Assembly (NCBI GenBank): GCA_947477885.1
Contig: CANJUD010000014.1
Coordinates: 1-64,000, forward strand
Length of the DNA: 64,000 nt
DNA from: Bacteroidota bacterium
GTDB lineage: Bacteria > Bacteroidota > Bacteroidia > UKL13-3
Reading direction: 5' to 3'
Below the pieces are notes generated by a model. The model did no database searches, was not told where the DNA came from, and saw only the letters and a program-made list of their open reading frames with translations. Position 1 is the first letter of the stretch. Every line of letters starts with the position of its first letter. The position numbers and the translations under genes are program-made. Positions 1-8,952 of this stretch are shown here, one piece after another.

Positions 1-168
1 AAACAGTAGTCAGTAAACAGTAGTCAGTAAACAGTAGTCAGTAAACAGTAGTCAGTAAACAGTAGTCAGTAAACAGTAGTCAGTAAACAGTAGTCAGTAA
101 ACAGTAGTCAGTAAACAGTAGTCAGTAAACAGTAGTCAGTAAACAGTGGTCAGTTGACAGTAGTCAGT
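1..168. repeat. 14-bp tandem repeat, 12 units
   Basis: The unit AAACAGTAGTCAGT is repeated without change ten times (1-140). One unit with a single substitution (141-154) and one more diverged unit (155-168) follow. The array may continue to the left of the window. It lies downstream of the guaA stop codon. A short degenerate relative (TAGTCAGTAAACA) recurs at about 11900-11925, after the lipoprotein gene. No spacers are present, so this is not CRISPR. The stretch 169-225 is low-complexity and includes a duplicated CGCAACT word. Confidence 0.95.
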
Positions 169-225
169 CTGTATCTAAAAGCTTTTGTAGTTTCTCACAA
201 CTCGCAACTCACACTCGCAACTGAT

Positions 226-1752
226 TTACTCCCACTCAATAGTAGCTGGTGGCTTACTACTTATATCATACACCACTCTATTAATACCTTTCACACGATT
301 GATAATTTTATTGGAAACATTTGCCAAAAATTCATAGGGTAGGTGACTCCAGTCGGCGGTCATGCCATCAACAGAAGTTACTGCTCGCAGGCATACTACA
401 TGCTGGTAGGTTCGTTCATCGCCCATTACGCCTACAGATTGCACGGGCAAAAACATTACACCTGCTTGCCAAACTTTATCATATAAATTGGCACTTTTTA
501 ATTCACTAATAAATATATCATCGGCCTCTTGCAATATATTAACTTTTTCTTGTGTGATATCGCCAAGTATGCGAATAGCAAGGCCTGGGCCGGGGAATGG
601 ATGACGACTTAATATTTTATTATCTATTTGCAATGCAGTCCCCACGCGTCGTACTTCATCCTTAAAAAGCATACGCAATGGTTCCACAATTTTTAGATTC
701 ATTTTATCAGGAAGGCCTCCCACATTGTGGTGGCTTTTTATAGTTACCGATGGTCCACCCATTGAAACTGATTCAATCACATCGGGATATATAGTTCCCT
801 GTGCAAGCCATTTCACATTCTCAATTTTGTGCGATTCCGCATCGAATACTTCTATAAATACACGACCAATTGCTTTGCGTTTTGCTTCGGGTTCGCTAAT
901 GCCTTTTAGTGCGTCCATAAATAATTCAGATGCATCAACTCCTTTCACATTTAAGCCCATATCTTTATATGAATCTAGCACACTATCAAATTCATTTTTG
1001 CGAAGCAATCCGTTATTAATAAATATACAATATAAGTTATCTCCTATAGCTTTTTGTAATAATACAGCTGCCACCGATGAGTCTACACCGCCCGATAGAC
1101 CTAGAACTACTCGGTCGTTTCCTAATTGTTCTTTTAGTTCAGCAACGGTAGTGTCTACAAAATGTTCTGGAGTCCAGTCGCCGGTGCAGTGACATATATT
1201 ATATGCGAAATTTTTCAGTATCAACATCCCATCTATGCTGTGCGAAACCTCGGGATGAAATTGTATACCATAAGTATCTTGTCCCTCAATTTTAAATGCT
1301 GCAACAGGAATTGAATCTGTGGTAGCAAGCAAAGTTAAATTGGCAGGAATTTCTTTCACGGTATCGCTGTGGCTCATCCATACTTGTGTTCCGTTTGTGA
1401 TATTTGCTAGCAATGCATTGTCATGGGTAATCTGCAAATGAGCACGTCCATATTCTCGGGTATGACTTGCTCCAACTACGCCGCCCATTTGTTTGGTAAG
1501 CATCTGCGCTCCGTAACAAATTCCAAGTACCGGAATTTTTCCCAAATATGCTGACAAGTCAGGGTAGGGGGAACCTTCATCGTTTACAGAACATGGACTA
1601 CCGGAGAGTATCATACCTTTTAAGTTTTCTATATGTTGAGGTATTTTATTATAAGGATGAATCTCTGTATAAATGTTCAACTCCCTTAAACGGCGGGCGA
1701 TAAGCTGTGTATATTGTGAACCGAAATCGAGGATGAGAATGGACTGTTGCAT
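226..1752 (-). CDS. guaA: GMP synthase (glutamine-hydrolysing)
   Basis: This enzyme converts XMP to GMP using ATP and glutamine, the last step of de novo guanine nucleotide synthesis in the cytoplasm. The 508-residue length is normal for the fused bacterial enzyme. The N-terminal class I glutamine amidotransferase domain shows the nucleophile motif GICYGAQML and the HPEVSHS motif of the catalytic triad. The ATP pyrophosphatase domain shows the P-loop [10 protein letters not shown]. The C-terminal dimerisation domain ends in KPPATIEWE, as expected for GuaA. It stands alone, read leftward. A TATTTTTG minus-7 element ends only 4 nt before the ATG, which suggests a leaderless or nearly leaderless transcript. 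The call is essentially certain. Confidence 0.98.
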   Translation of the reverse strand: MQQSILILDFGSQYTQLIARRLRELNIYTEIHPYNKIPQHIENLKGMILSGSPCSVNDEGSPYPDLSAYLGKIPVLGICYGAQMLTKQMGGVVGASHTREYGRAHLQITHDNALLANITNGTQVWMSHSDTVKEIPANLTLLATTDSIPVAAFKIEGQDTYGIQFHPEVSHSIDGMLILKNFAYNICHCTGDWTPEHFVDTTVAELKEQLGNDRVVLGLSGGVDSSVAAVLLQKAIGDNLYCIFINNGLLRKNEFDSVLDSYKDMGLNVKGVDASELFMDALKGISEPEAKRKAIGRVFIEVFDAESHKIENVKWLAQGTIYPDVIESVSMGGPSVTIKSHHNVGGLPDKMNLKIVEPLRMLFKDEVRRVGTALQIDNKILSRHPFPGPGLAIRILGDITQEKVNILQEADDIFISELKSANLYDKVWQAGVMFLPVQSVGVMGDERTYQHVVCLRAVTSVDGMTADWSHLPYEFLANVSNKIINRVKGINRVVYDISSKPPATIEWE

Positions 1753-1756
1753 GGTG

Positions 1757-1764
1757 CAAAAATA
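1757..1764 (-). promoter_or_regulatory. Minus-7 promoter element of guaA
   Basis: On the minus strand this reads TATTTTTG and matches the Bacteroidota sigma-A consensus TAnnTTTG. It is followed by CACC and then the guaA ATG, leaving about 4 nt before the start. No clear minus-33 TTG is seen at the usual distance. Transcription starting 5 to 7 nt downstream of the element would give an mRNA with almost no 5' leader. Confidence 0.6.
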
Positions 1765-1876
1765 GTTGATAGATGATAGTTAATTTAGATAGTTGAAAAT
1801 TGGTGGGTTACTTTTAGAATAGGGTCATACCTTCAGAATTTTGCAGGTCATTATTTTCAGCAAAATGGTAAGGAGT

Positions 1877-1906
1877 TTGTAATCATATTATATATAACTA
1901 TTTTTG
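1877..1906 (+). promoter_or_regulatory. Sigma-A type promoter of the 1930 gene
   Basis: TTG at 1877-1879 and TATTTTTG at 1899-1906 are separated by 19 bases, the arrangement expected for Bacteroidota housekeeping promoters (TTG minus-33, TAnnTTTG minus-7). The element ends 23 bases before the ATG at 1930. Confidence 0.7.
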
Positions 1907-1929
1907 CACAAACATTATAATATATAATT

Positions 1930-2541
1930 ATGGAAGAAGGGAACAACAAATTCGAAATGATGTGCGGTTTAACGCTTGCAATTATGGCTACTTTATTATC
2001 AGTTATCGATTTGGGTGCTGGCAAATATGGTGATGACGAGATTATAGCAATCAATGAAAAGTCGGCTGCATATCAGTGGTACCAGAGCAAAAGTATTAAA
2101 GAAACTTCTGTGGAAGCACAGCATGATTTGGTGAAAACATTGGTGGATGGAGGTGTGGTGAAAAATGCAGAAGTGGAAGATATGAAAACATTTGAAACCA
2201 AACTGGAAAAGAAACTGGAAAAATATCGCAAAGAAAAAAATGAAATATTAAAGGGTTCATCTAAAATTCCCGAAGCTGAATGGGTACAAGAAAAAGATGG
2301 CAAAAAAGGAAATATTATAGGAGCTGAAGAGTGGACTGAAAAAGCTGATAAACTAGGAGCAGCAGGCGATGTGTTCGATTTGTCGGGATTGTTTATGCAG
2401 ATATGTTTGGTATTGGGTGCAGTAGCTTTGGTAATGAAAAATGGAAAATTACGATGGGCGTTTTTCTTGATGATGTTATTGTTGGGTATTATAGGATTGG
2501 TGTATGGATGGAATGGGCATCAGATGGCTTGTGCAGTATAG
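1930..2541 (+). CDS. Small membrane protein, DUF4337-like
   Basis: The function is unknown. The 203-residue protein has one hydrophobic segment near the N-terminus (about residues 10-27), a charged, Lys/Glu-rich central part likely to form coiled coil (about 55-130), and two closely spaced hydrophobic segments at the C-terminus (about 155-198). The stretch AYQWYQSKSIKETS after the first membrane segment, and the overall layout, resemble DUF4337 family proteins, which carry a W-x-YYQAKSIK-like motif. This likeness is from memory and was not searched. It has its own promoter at 1877-1906 and no operon partner on this strand. Confidence 0.75.
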   Translation: MEEGNNKFEMMCGLTLAIMATLLSVIDLGAGKYGDDEIIAINEKSAAYQWYQSKSIKETSVEAQHDLVKTLVDGGVVKNAEVEDMKTFETKLEKKLEKYRKEKNEILKGSSKIPEAEWVQEKDGKKGNIIGAEEWTEKADKLGAAGDVFDLSGLFMQICLVLGAVALVMKNGKLRWAFFLMMLLLGIIGLVYGWNGHQMACAV

Positions 2542-2637
2542 CTCGCAGCTGCAATGCGGGCTAATTTAAAACGTAAGCAAACTTCGTGGTTCTGGCTTCG
2601 AGCTTCTTACCCCATAACAATAATTATATATAATACA

Positions 2638-3486
2638 TCACTTCTTCAACACCACAATTTCCACTCTTCTATTTATTGCTTTATCTTCTTCGGTTAGTTC
2701 TTGGGTGATTTTATTTTTGGCTCCCATGCCTTTGTATTTGAGGCGTTCTTTTTTGATGCCATTGTCTACTAAATAACTTGCTACTGCTATGGCCCGTGCT
2801 TCTGAGAGGTTACTCAAACCTGTTTCATTATCTGTTCCATCTCCAAGTTCTTCGGCAAGGCAACATATATAACCGATAATTTGTATCTCGAGTTTGGGAT
2901 TGCTTTGCATCAGTTTTAAAAGTTCATTAAGTGTTGCTTCTGAGCTTTGCAGAAAACGATGCATTCCGGGCTCGAAATTTATATTTTTTAATATCATTTT
3001 GCTCCCCACTTTTATTTCGGCGGTGTCGATATTCAGTTTTGTTGGTTGTTGTTGACTTAGAGTTTTCTTTTTATCAAAAGTTATAATAAGTTCCACTCTG
3101 CGATTTGCTTGGCGTTCTTTTTCAGTAGCATTTTTATTGAGTGGTTTTTGTTTGCCAAAGCCTTTCATTACTTTGAATGAACTGTCTTTTATACCTTTAT
3201 CAGAGAATTTTTTTTTCACTGCATTAACTCTTTTAATAGATAATGTATCATTATATCCAGATTTACCTATCGAATCGCAATAGCCGTAAAGATATATTCT
3301 GCGTATGGTATTTTTGTCAGTAATCGAATCATACAAATTGTCGAGTATCTTTATTGCTGTGGCATTGAGGTCTGGTTTGGCAAAATCGAAATATAAATTC
3401 CTTGTTACTTTTTGGGCATATAATATTTGGCTGCATCCTAGTATGAGAAAAAATATAATTTTTCTCATTTTTGCTTTGGTTGTCAT
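2638..3486 (-). CDS. Secreted protein with two OmpA-like domains
   Basis: This is probably a periplasmic or outer-membrane protein that binds peptidoglycan. A signal peptide is visible (MRKIIFFLILGCSQILYAQ). It is followed by two OmpA_C-like domains. The first covers about residues 30-135 (YFDFAKPDLN, then NRRVELIITF). The second covers about 165-280 (INFEPGMHRF, then GMGAKNK and INRRVEIVVL). Two such domains in one 282-residue chain are unusual, because OmpA-like domains normally occur singly. The start is uncertain, since an in-frame ATG at 3468 gives a more typical signal peptide. It follows the ABC permease by 36 nt on the same strand and is probably co-transcribed with it. Confidence 0.85.
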   Translation of the reverse strand: MTTKAKMRKIIFFLILGCSQILYAQKVTRNLYFDFAKPDLNATAIKILDNLYDSITDKNTIRRIYLYGYCDSIGKSGYNDTLSIKRVNAVKKKFSDKGIKDSSFKVMKGFGKQKPLNKNATEKERQANRRVELIITFDKKKTLSQQQPTKLNIDTAEIKVGSKMILKNINFEPGMHRFLQSSEATLNELLKLMQSNPKLEIQIIGYICCLAEELGDGTDNETGLSNLSEARAIAVASYLVDNGIKKERLKYKGMGAKNKITQELTEEDKAINRRVEIVVLKK

Positions 3487-3522
3487 ATTTATGAACGAAA
3501 ACTATTATAGATTATTGAATGA

Positions 3523-4707
3523 TTAACTTCTCAAAACCTCGCGCCACAAGTTAGCCATAGTGGCAAATAAATATATTAGCACAACTACAATCCCACTTAT
3601 TAGTGTAACTCCAGAAACACCCTCATTGAGTTCAAAGCCAAAATTTGCAGCATATTCAGCAAACCAAGGTTTAAATATATATATAACAATAAAGGAAAGT
3701 ACGAGTACTGAAGAAAGTATGATAGAAAATATTTTAAAATAATATTTCCATATTGTTTTTGGATAAAACCCCAATTGTAATAATGTTTTTACTTCATAAG
3801 ATTTTCTGTTTAAAACTAATTGGGCAAACTGGAAAAATCCAGTTGCAGATAATATAACAATTAGCATTCCCAAAATCGAAAGTGCAGAAGCTACAACTCG
3901 CAGAATACCTGCTAGACGTGCATTGCGTAATAGTTCCTGATTGGTTTCATAACCACAATGCGATATATAGTTTGTGAGTGAAGCATTGGTTGGGTCATTG
4001 CTTTTTACAATCAGTTTTCCAGGTTTGGTTTCTGTATTGTCTGGTTTGCTAAATGATTTATTTCCATATTCCAAAAACTGCAAAGGAACTATAATAGTAT
4101 TGATACGATCGCTAAATCCAACAATATGTGCTTTGAATTCTAGCTTATTTCCCAATGAGTCAACAACTATTTTAAAAGGTGCCATCTTTACTACCGATTT
4201 TGAAACCTGCGGCAGGCCATGCGTAGCAGCAAAACTATAATTATATAAATTAATGAAATCTGTGGGCAATATAATAGAAACATCTTTGCCAGTTTGCCAT
4301 TGCCAATTGCCGGGCAGATTGTCCAAAAACTTATCAGGCACTGACTCTAAAAATAAGTCTGTTTGAAAACTGGGAACATCTTTACTGAATTCAAGTATCC
4401 CAAAACTATAAAAATTATTGGCAGTGAATGGGGCAATTTCTTCTACACTCTGTTGGGTTTTTAGTTTCTCAATTTCTGTTTTACTGAAGCCTTGTTTTTT
4501 ATCTCCCACCATTCCCATTATCGTAACTTCTTTATTCAGCACCATATATTGAGGGTTGAGCAAATCAGTTTTTTGAGTGAGCAGTTCTCTAAAATCTAGA
4601 AATAATTGCAGGGGGATTAATAATAACAGTAAGCCCAATAAAGTACCCCCAACTACTATAGATAGTTGTAGCTTTCCACGATCTAAAAACAGCAGTTTGT
4701 TCAACAT
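3523..4707 (-). CDS. ABC transporter permease, FtsX/MacB-like
   Basis: This is an inner-membrane protein of 394 residues. It has an N-terminal membrane segment (about 16-36), a long extracytoplasmic domain of about 230 residues, and three closely spaced membrane segments in the C-terminal 130 residues. This is the topology of FtsX, LolC/E and MacB permeases, which transmit ATP-driven movement to the periplasm rather than forming a pore. The ATPase gene lies 25 nt upstream on the same strand, so the two should form one transporter. The substrate cannot be read from the sequence. Lipoprotein or envelope functions are possible given the OmpA-like protein that follows. Confidence 0.85.
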   Translation of the reverse strand: MLNKLLFLDRGKLQLSIVVGGTLLGLLLLLIPLQLFLDFRELLTQKTDLLNPQYMVLNKEVTIMGMVGDKKQGFSKTEIEKLKTQQSVEEIAPFTANNFYSFGILEFSKDVPSFQTDLFLESVPDKFLDNLPGNWQWQTGKDVSIILPTDFINLYNYSFAATHGLPQVSKSVVKMAPFKIVVDSLGNKLEFKAHIVGFSDRINTIIVPLQFLEYGNKSFSKPDNTETKPGKLIVKSNDPTNASLTNYISHCGYETNQELLRNARLAGILRVVASALSILGMLIVILSATGFFQFAQLVLNRKSYEVKTLLQLGFYPKTIWKYYFKIFSIILSSVLVLSFIVIYIFKPWFAEYAANFGFELNEGVSGVTLISGIVVVLIYLFATMANLWREVLRS

Positions 4708-4732
4708 GTATTTGATATATTATATAATGTTA

Positions 4733-5371
4733 TCATATATCTATCTTTTGGTCAAATCCTTCTTGAATATATTCGCCTAGGCTGGTGAGTATGAGTCCAG
4801 CATTGCGTTTGCGGCATTCGGTGGTTACCAATTCCATACACTTGTTTGCATTACCCATATCTAAATGACTGAATGGTTCATCCAATAATAGCCAGTCAAA
4901 AGGTTGGCACATACAACGTATTAATGCAATTCTTTGTTGTTGGCCTAATGATAATGTTTCGCAACGGCGTTGTAATAAATTTACTACATCCAATTGTTCT
5001 GCCATTTGTATTATAATCTCTTCTGAATAATGATTGGTAAGATTGTTTTTTAATATAATATTTTCTAATGCAGTCAATGTGGGAAACAAGCGTAAATCCT
5101 GGAACATCATCGATAATTTGTTCTGCCTAATTAGTGCCCAATCATTATAAGAATTTGTGGAGTTTGGTTTGTTATTTAATATAATACTTCCACTGTAATC
5201 GCTACGAAAGCCATATATTATAGAAAGCAAAGTGGTTTTACCTTTGCCAGATGCTGCATTTATTAAATAATGTTTGCCGGTATCAAATACATAATACGTG
5301 TTCCATACTGCGCTATCACTAACAAAACCGTGCAGCGGCAAGGGAATTACTTTTTCGAAAATGATTTTCAA
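4733..5371 (-). CDS. ABC transporter ATP-binding protein
   Basis: This 212-residue nucleotide-binding subunit is the partner of the permease at 3523-4707. The Walker A region reads AASGKGKTT, with Ala where the first Gly is expected. The signature is LSLGQQQRIALIRC, Walker B is WLLLDEP, and the D-loop is SHLD. The switch position, where most ABC ATPases have His after a run of hydrophobics, reads LILTSLGEY with no His. The chain is also slightly short for the family. The two deviations suggest weak or altered ATP hydrolysis, or a specialised mechanotransmission role. The gene lies between the permease and the DUF4836-like gene, separated from the latter by a repeat. Confidence 0.88.
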   Translation of the reverse strand: MKIIFEKVIPLPLHGFVSDSAVWNTYYVFDTGKHYLINAASGKGKTTLLSIIYGFRSDYSGSIILNNKPNSTNSYNDWALIRQNKLSMMFQDLRLFPTLTALENIILKNNLTNHYSEEIIIQMAEQLDVVNLLQRRCETLSLGQQQRIALIRCMCQPFDWLLLDEPFSHLDMGNANKCMELVTTECRKRNAGLILTSLGEYIQEGFDQKIDI

Positions 5372-5399
5372 AATGCGAGTATGTAATAATTTATTGTCG

Positions 5400-5419
5400 C
5401 CCTTCGACTCCGCTCAGGG
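5400..5419. repeat. Dispersed GAGCGGAGTCGAAGG-family repeat
   Basis: A single copy reads CCCTTCGACTCCGCTCAGGG, with CCCT and AGGG able to pair at the ends. The same word recurs at 20680-20742, throughout 21171-21480, at 40931-40944 and at 44751-44792. It lies in the 65-bp gap between the ATPase and the DUF4836-like gene. Confidence 0.9.
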
Positions 5420-5436
5420 TGCCAATAAATTTAAAA

Positions 5437-7251
5437 CTAATTAATTACTGATTCATCAAACATTTCTAATAGGCGGTATAAACTATTGCCTTTTCCTTCA
5501 CTCATCATAATAGAGAAGTCGGCTTCATTGCTTTTGCCTGCGGGCATTTGGAAAGATATTTCTTCGAAATTTTTCAAAATCTTCCAAGTCTTTTCATCTG
5601 CCATGTAGTTCATTTTTATGTAGTCTATCAATTCTTTTGGATATTTTTCAGTATTTAGGATTAGTTTGAATCCTACAGAATTATTTGTAAAAAAATCTTT
5701 GCCAATAAGTTTTGGATCGGGGCTAAGAGATTTGTTTTTTTCGAGTGCCGCAGCTATTTTTGGACTATTGGTGATAGTGTAACCCACAGCATTTCTCATG
5801 ATACTAATTTCTATTTTATCTTTCTTAAAATAATAATTGTCTCCACGTTTTTCTATATTATTTTCTTCATTTATAACTGCTTTAGGTGCTACATAAGTAT
5901 TCTCAGATTGGTCCCACAAATTACTACTTTGTGAATAATCTGATATAGGGTCAGCACCATATTCGCTGATACTATTTGTCTTATTCATTTTTGAATTCAG
6001 AGCATCGACCAATCGCTGCAACAGTGCATTATTATTTACATTAAAACTAAAAGTAAAATAAGGCATCGGTGTTTGCACGGTTCTTGTTTTCTCAACAAGT
6101 TCTTCGGTAATAAGGTCGATATCTTCATATTTTTTCTCTTCTTTCAATACTTCAGCATCTACAAATGAGAAGGCTATTTCGCCACCAAATATTCCTTTTA
6201 GGTCATTAATAGTGAGTCCCATTTCGTTGGCAAATTTTTCAATCTGTTCTTTTATTTTGGGATTCGTTTCCATTTGAGTAGCAATCATTTTTGATATATT
6301 ATAGTTTAAAAATAAAGTGCCCAGTACTTGGTCGCTACTTATATTTTTAATGATATCATCACTTAATGGTTTGCCAGTATAGCCAGCTTCGTCCATCAGC
6401 TTGGTCATATTTTCACCAAAAGTATAAACTTTGCCAATCAATCCAGTATTTTCAAATGAAAGAGCCAAACCCGCATTCACTCCTTTAAATTTGGTTTTCA
6501 TTTTGTCCATTTGATTACCGGTTTCCTTCATGTCTGGATTGTCATAACTACTGTTATTAAATAAAGTCCCCATATAATCAAACAATTTATCATAAGTGAC
6601 GAATAATCCAATATCCTGTTTCTCTTTCCGAAATTTTTTATAATCGTCATTGGCACACAAAGACTCTTTTTCGTCGAGGGTCATATATATATCTAGTACT
6701 TTTTCCAGTTCAGCTTTTCCCTTAGCTCCATATCCTACTGAGGGCGAAGTGAGAAACAGTGCCGCTTCATCGTTCCATGCCACAAATAGATCTTCATCTT
6801 CTAGTTCGAGGCTTGTGTAGGTTTCACTCTTTTTGGGTTCTTCAGATGTTTTATATTTTTTCATGAACCTATTAAAATCGCCACTGTTGGTAAGTTTGAT
6901 ACTAAGGCCTGCAAACATTTTATCATTGCGGTTACTCATAAAAGCAACAGGATTAGACAACACATCAATGCCTGTAGTAAGAGTTTTTTTTATTAGGATA
7001 TCTGTCCACTCATGGTTAGTTCCTGATCTCGAGTTATCATCCATCATCTTGGTAAAGAACTTCATCTTCTTTACTTTTTCAAAATCTGATTTATCATGTA
7101 AACTTTTCAAATCGCAATGAAAGGCCATTGCAGCATCTTTGGGTATATATTTAAAATGTTGATTTCGGTCTTTTACAAAAAAATAATAGATGGCTCCTGC
7201 TCCAACAGCAACCACCAAAGCTGCTACAATCCATACAAGTTTCTTATTCAT
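5437..7251 (-). CDS. DUF4836-like membrane-anchored protein
   Basis: The function is unknown. The 604-residue protein has one N-terminal membrane anchor (about residues 7-25, MNKKLVWIVAALVVAVGAGA) and a large extracytoplasmic part. The segment FKYIPKDAAMAFHCDLKSL just after the anchor resembles the opening of DUF4836 proteins, which are common in Bacteroidota. The rest is rich in Lys, Asp and Asn, with no enzymatic motif I recognise. It has its own promoter (7276-7306). Transcription may continue leftward into the ABC transporter genes through the 65-bp gap, so a shared operon is possible but not shown. Confidence 0.8.
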   Translation of the reverse strand: MNKKLVWIVAALVVAVGAGAIYYFFVKDRNQHFKYIPKDAAMAFHCDLKSLHDKSDFEKVKKMKFFTKMMDDNSRSGTNHEWTDILIKKTLTTGIDVLSNPVAFMSNRNDKMFAGLSIKLTNSGDFNRFMKKYKTSEEPKKSETYTSLELEDEDLFVAWNDEAALFLTSPSVGYGAKGKAELEKVLDIYMTLDEKESLCANDDYKKFRKEKQDIGLFVTYDKLFDYMGTLFNNSSYDNPDMKETGNQMDKMKTKFKGVNAGLALSFENTGLIGKVYTFGENMTKLMDEAGYTGKPLSDDIIKNISSDQVLGTLFLNYNISKMIATQMETNPKIKEQIEKFANEMGLTINDLKGIFGGEIAFSFVDAEVLKEEKKYEDIDLITEELVEKTRTVQTPMPYFTFSFNVNNNALLQRLVDALNSKMNKTNSISEYGADPISDYSQSSNLWDQSENTYVAPKAVINEENNIEKRGDNYYFKKDKIEISIMRNAVGYTITNSPKIAAALEKNKSLSPDPKLIGKDFFTNNSVGFKLILNTEKYPKELIDYIKMNYMADEKTWKILKNFEEISFQMPAGKSNEADFSIMMSEGKGNSLYRLLEMFDESVIN

Positions 7252-7275
7252 AATTATATTAATTTAATTTTTTGC

Positions 7276-7306
7276 CAAAAATACGGCAAACATTTTTAGA
7301 TGACAA
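7276..7306 (-). promoter_or_regulatory. Sigma-A type promoter of the DUF4836-like gene
   Basis: On the minus strand a TTG (7304-7306) precedes TATTTTTG (7276-7283) with 20 bases between them. The minus-7 element ends 24 bases before the ATG at 7251. Confidence 0.65.
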
Positions 7307-7374
7307 AAAGATTTTTGTTTTGAGCAGTCAGAGTGGTTGGTGAAAACACCAACCACAAGCATGATGAATGATAT

Positions 7375-7851
7375 CTATTCCTTAAACATGAGCAATAGTG
7401 CAGATGCCAAAACTTTTTTTGCAGCACTGTCATTGCTAATTTGGTGAAGCGTAGCTGAATATATTATTTTGATTCCATCAACTTTCATCGGTGTGTATAA
7501 ATCGGAACCGCAATCAAAATAAATGGACGGGTCAAGGCCCCAACAAATCAACTTCTGGGTTTTTAATGCTTTGATTTTTTCTTTGGTAATGGTTTGCTCA
7601 TTTGCATTGGCAATAGCTACCTGAGTATAGTCAATTTTGAGAAACGAACAAATTTTCTGCAATTGGTCAACGTCGGCAGCATCAAATTTTTGGGTAGTGA
7701 GCATCAATATACTTTTATCCATACTTCCATTATATTGTATGGGCAGATTAGGGTCTAAGGGTTCGGTGGGTAAATAAATCTCACCGTCAAACAAATTTGT
7801 AAGCGTCTGCAAATCAAATGTTTTCAAATTAGTATCAAAATCAGGTTGCAT
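7375..7851 (-). CDS. Conserved-looking hypothetical protein
   Basis: I do not recognise this 158-residue protein. It is cytoplasmic, with no signal peptide or membrane segment, and appears alpha/beta in character. The central strand-like segment LICWGLDPSIYF and the C-terminal VLASALLLMFKE are the most distinctive parts. The segment IKIIYSATLHQISNDSAAKKVLASA looks like the core of a small nucleotide- or replication-associated fold, and a HolD-like role crossed my mind, but the evidence is too thin to name it. It is divergent from ilvE, with only 48 bp between their likely start codons. Confidence 0.75.
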   Translation of the reverse strand: MQPDFDTNLKTFDLQTLTNLFDGEIYLPTEPLDPNLPIQYNGSMDKSILMLTTQKFDAADVDQLQKICSFLKIDYTQVAIANANEQTITKEKIKALKTQKLICWGLDPSIYFDCGSDLYTPMKVDGIKIIYSATLHQISNDSAAKKVLASALLLMFKE

Positions 7852-7899
7852 AATGAAAAAAAAAGGTCAATTTCGCGGCTTCAATCACAATTAAAACCG

Positions 7900-8952
7900 A
7901 TGCAAATAAACATCACCTCTAGCAAAGAATCACGGTTACCTTCCATAGATTTTAATAACATCCCCTTTGGTAAAATATTTACCGACCATATGTTCGTTGT
8001 TGATTACGAAGGCGGGCAGTGGATAAGTCCCCGCATTGAACCTTACGGACCTATTGAAATTAGTCCAGCATTGTCGGCTATACATTATGGGCAGAGTTTG
8101 TTTGAGGGAATGAAAGCCCACAAAAATTCAGATGGTAGTGCATATTTATTTCGCCCGCTTGATAATTGGAACCGGATGAATAAATCTGCTGAGCGTATGT
8201 GCATGCCCGCATTGCCTCAGGATATTTTTATGGAGGGATTGCAAACTCTTGTCAATATGGATAAAGAATGGATTCCTACGCATGAGGGTTCAGCATTATA
8301 TGTTCGCCCATTTATGTTTGCTACTGACGATTGTGTGGGTGTTCGTCCCTCGGATAATTATAAATTTATGATCATCTGTTGTCCAGCAAATCCATTTTAT
8401 AATAAAGCATTGAAGGTACTTGCCGAAGAACATTTTGTTAGGGCAGTTGAAGGTGGAGTTGGTTTTGCAAAAGCTGCTGGAAACTACGGTGCAAGTATGC
8501 TGCCTACTAAGCTGGCACACGATAAAGGATTTGATCAGATACTGTGGTTGGACGGTCGTGAGAAAAAATATTTGGAAGAATCGGGCACCATGAATTTGTT
8601 TTTTGTAGCCGATGGGAAACTATATACTCCAGCATTGGCAGGTACTATATTAGATGGGTATACTAGGGCATCAATTATACAGTTGGCAAAAGATAATGGT
8701 ATTGAAGTAGTGGAGGCCAGAATTAGTATTGATGATTTAATTAATTGGTCAAGTTCAGGAAAGCTTACAGAAGGTTTTGGAACAGGCACTGCGGCTACCA
8801 TAGCCTATTTTAGTTCGCTTACTTATAAAGACAAAGAATATAGTTTATTGCCCATAGAGCAATGCCAGATTTCTACTAAGTTGGCAAAAGAACTCAATGA
8901 TATTAAATCCTTCAAGGCCGAAGACAAGCACGGTTGGATGTGGAAAATATAA
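7900..8952 (+). CDS. ilvE: Branched-chain amino acid aminotransferase
   Basis: This PLP enzyme interconverts leucine, isoleucine and valine with their 2-oxo acids, using glutamate. I place the start at the ATG at 7900, giving 350 residues, the normal length. The frame is open further upstream only through a TTG at 7846, which would overlap the divergent gene. The family pattern includes GQSLFEGMKA near the N-terminus and VGFAKAAGNYG with the PLP-binding Lys. It also includes LWLDGREKKYLEESGTMN and a C-terminal LTEGFGTGTAA. The order and spacing match the eukaryotic-like group of BCATs. The stop overlaps the start region of the DUF2079 gene by 19 nt. Confidence 0.96.
   Translation: MQINITSSKESRLPSIDFNNIPFGKIFTDHMFVVDYEGGQWISPRIEPYGPIEISPALSAIHYGQSLFEGMKAHKNSDGSAYLFRPLDNWNRMNKSAERMCMPALPQDIFMEGLQTLVNMDKEWIPTHEGSALYVRPFMFATDDCVGVRPSDNYKFMIICCPANPFYNKALKVLAEEHFVRAVEGGVGFAKAAGNYGASMLPTKLAHDKGFDQILWLDGREKKYLEESGTMNLFFVADGKLYTPALAGTILDGYTRASIIQLAKDNGIEVVEARISIDDLINWSSSGKLTEGFGTGTAATIAYFSSLTYKDKEYSLLPIEQCQISTKLAKELNDIKSFKAEDKHGWMWKI

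Noticed and set aside
1-168. Possible CRISPR array from the repeated 14-mer
   Set aside because: The units are directly adjacent with no spacers, and no cas gene is in the window.
7375-7851. DNA polymerase III psi subunit
   Set aside because: A faint resemblance in the C-terminal half only; too weak to name without a profile search.
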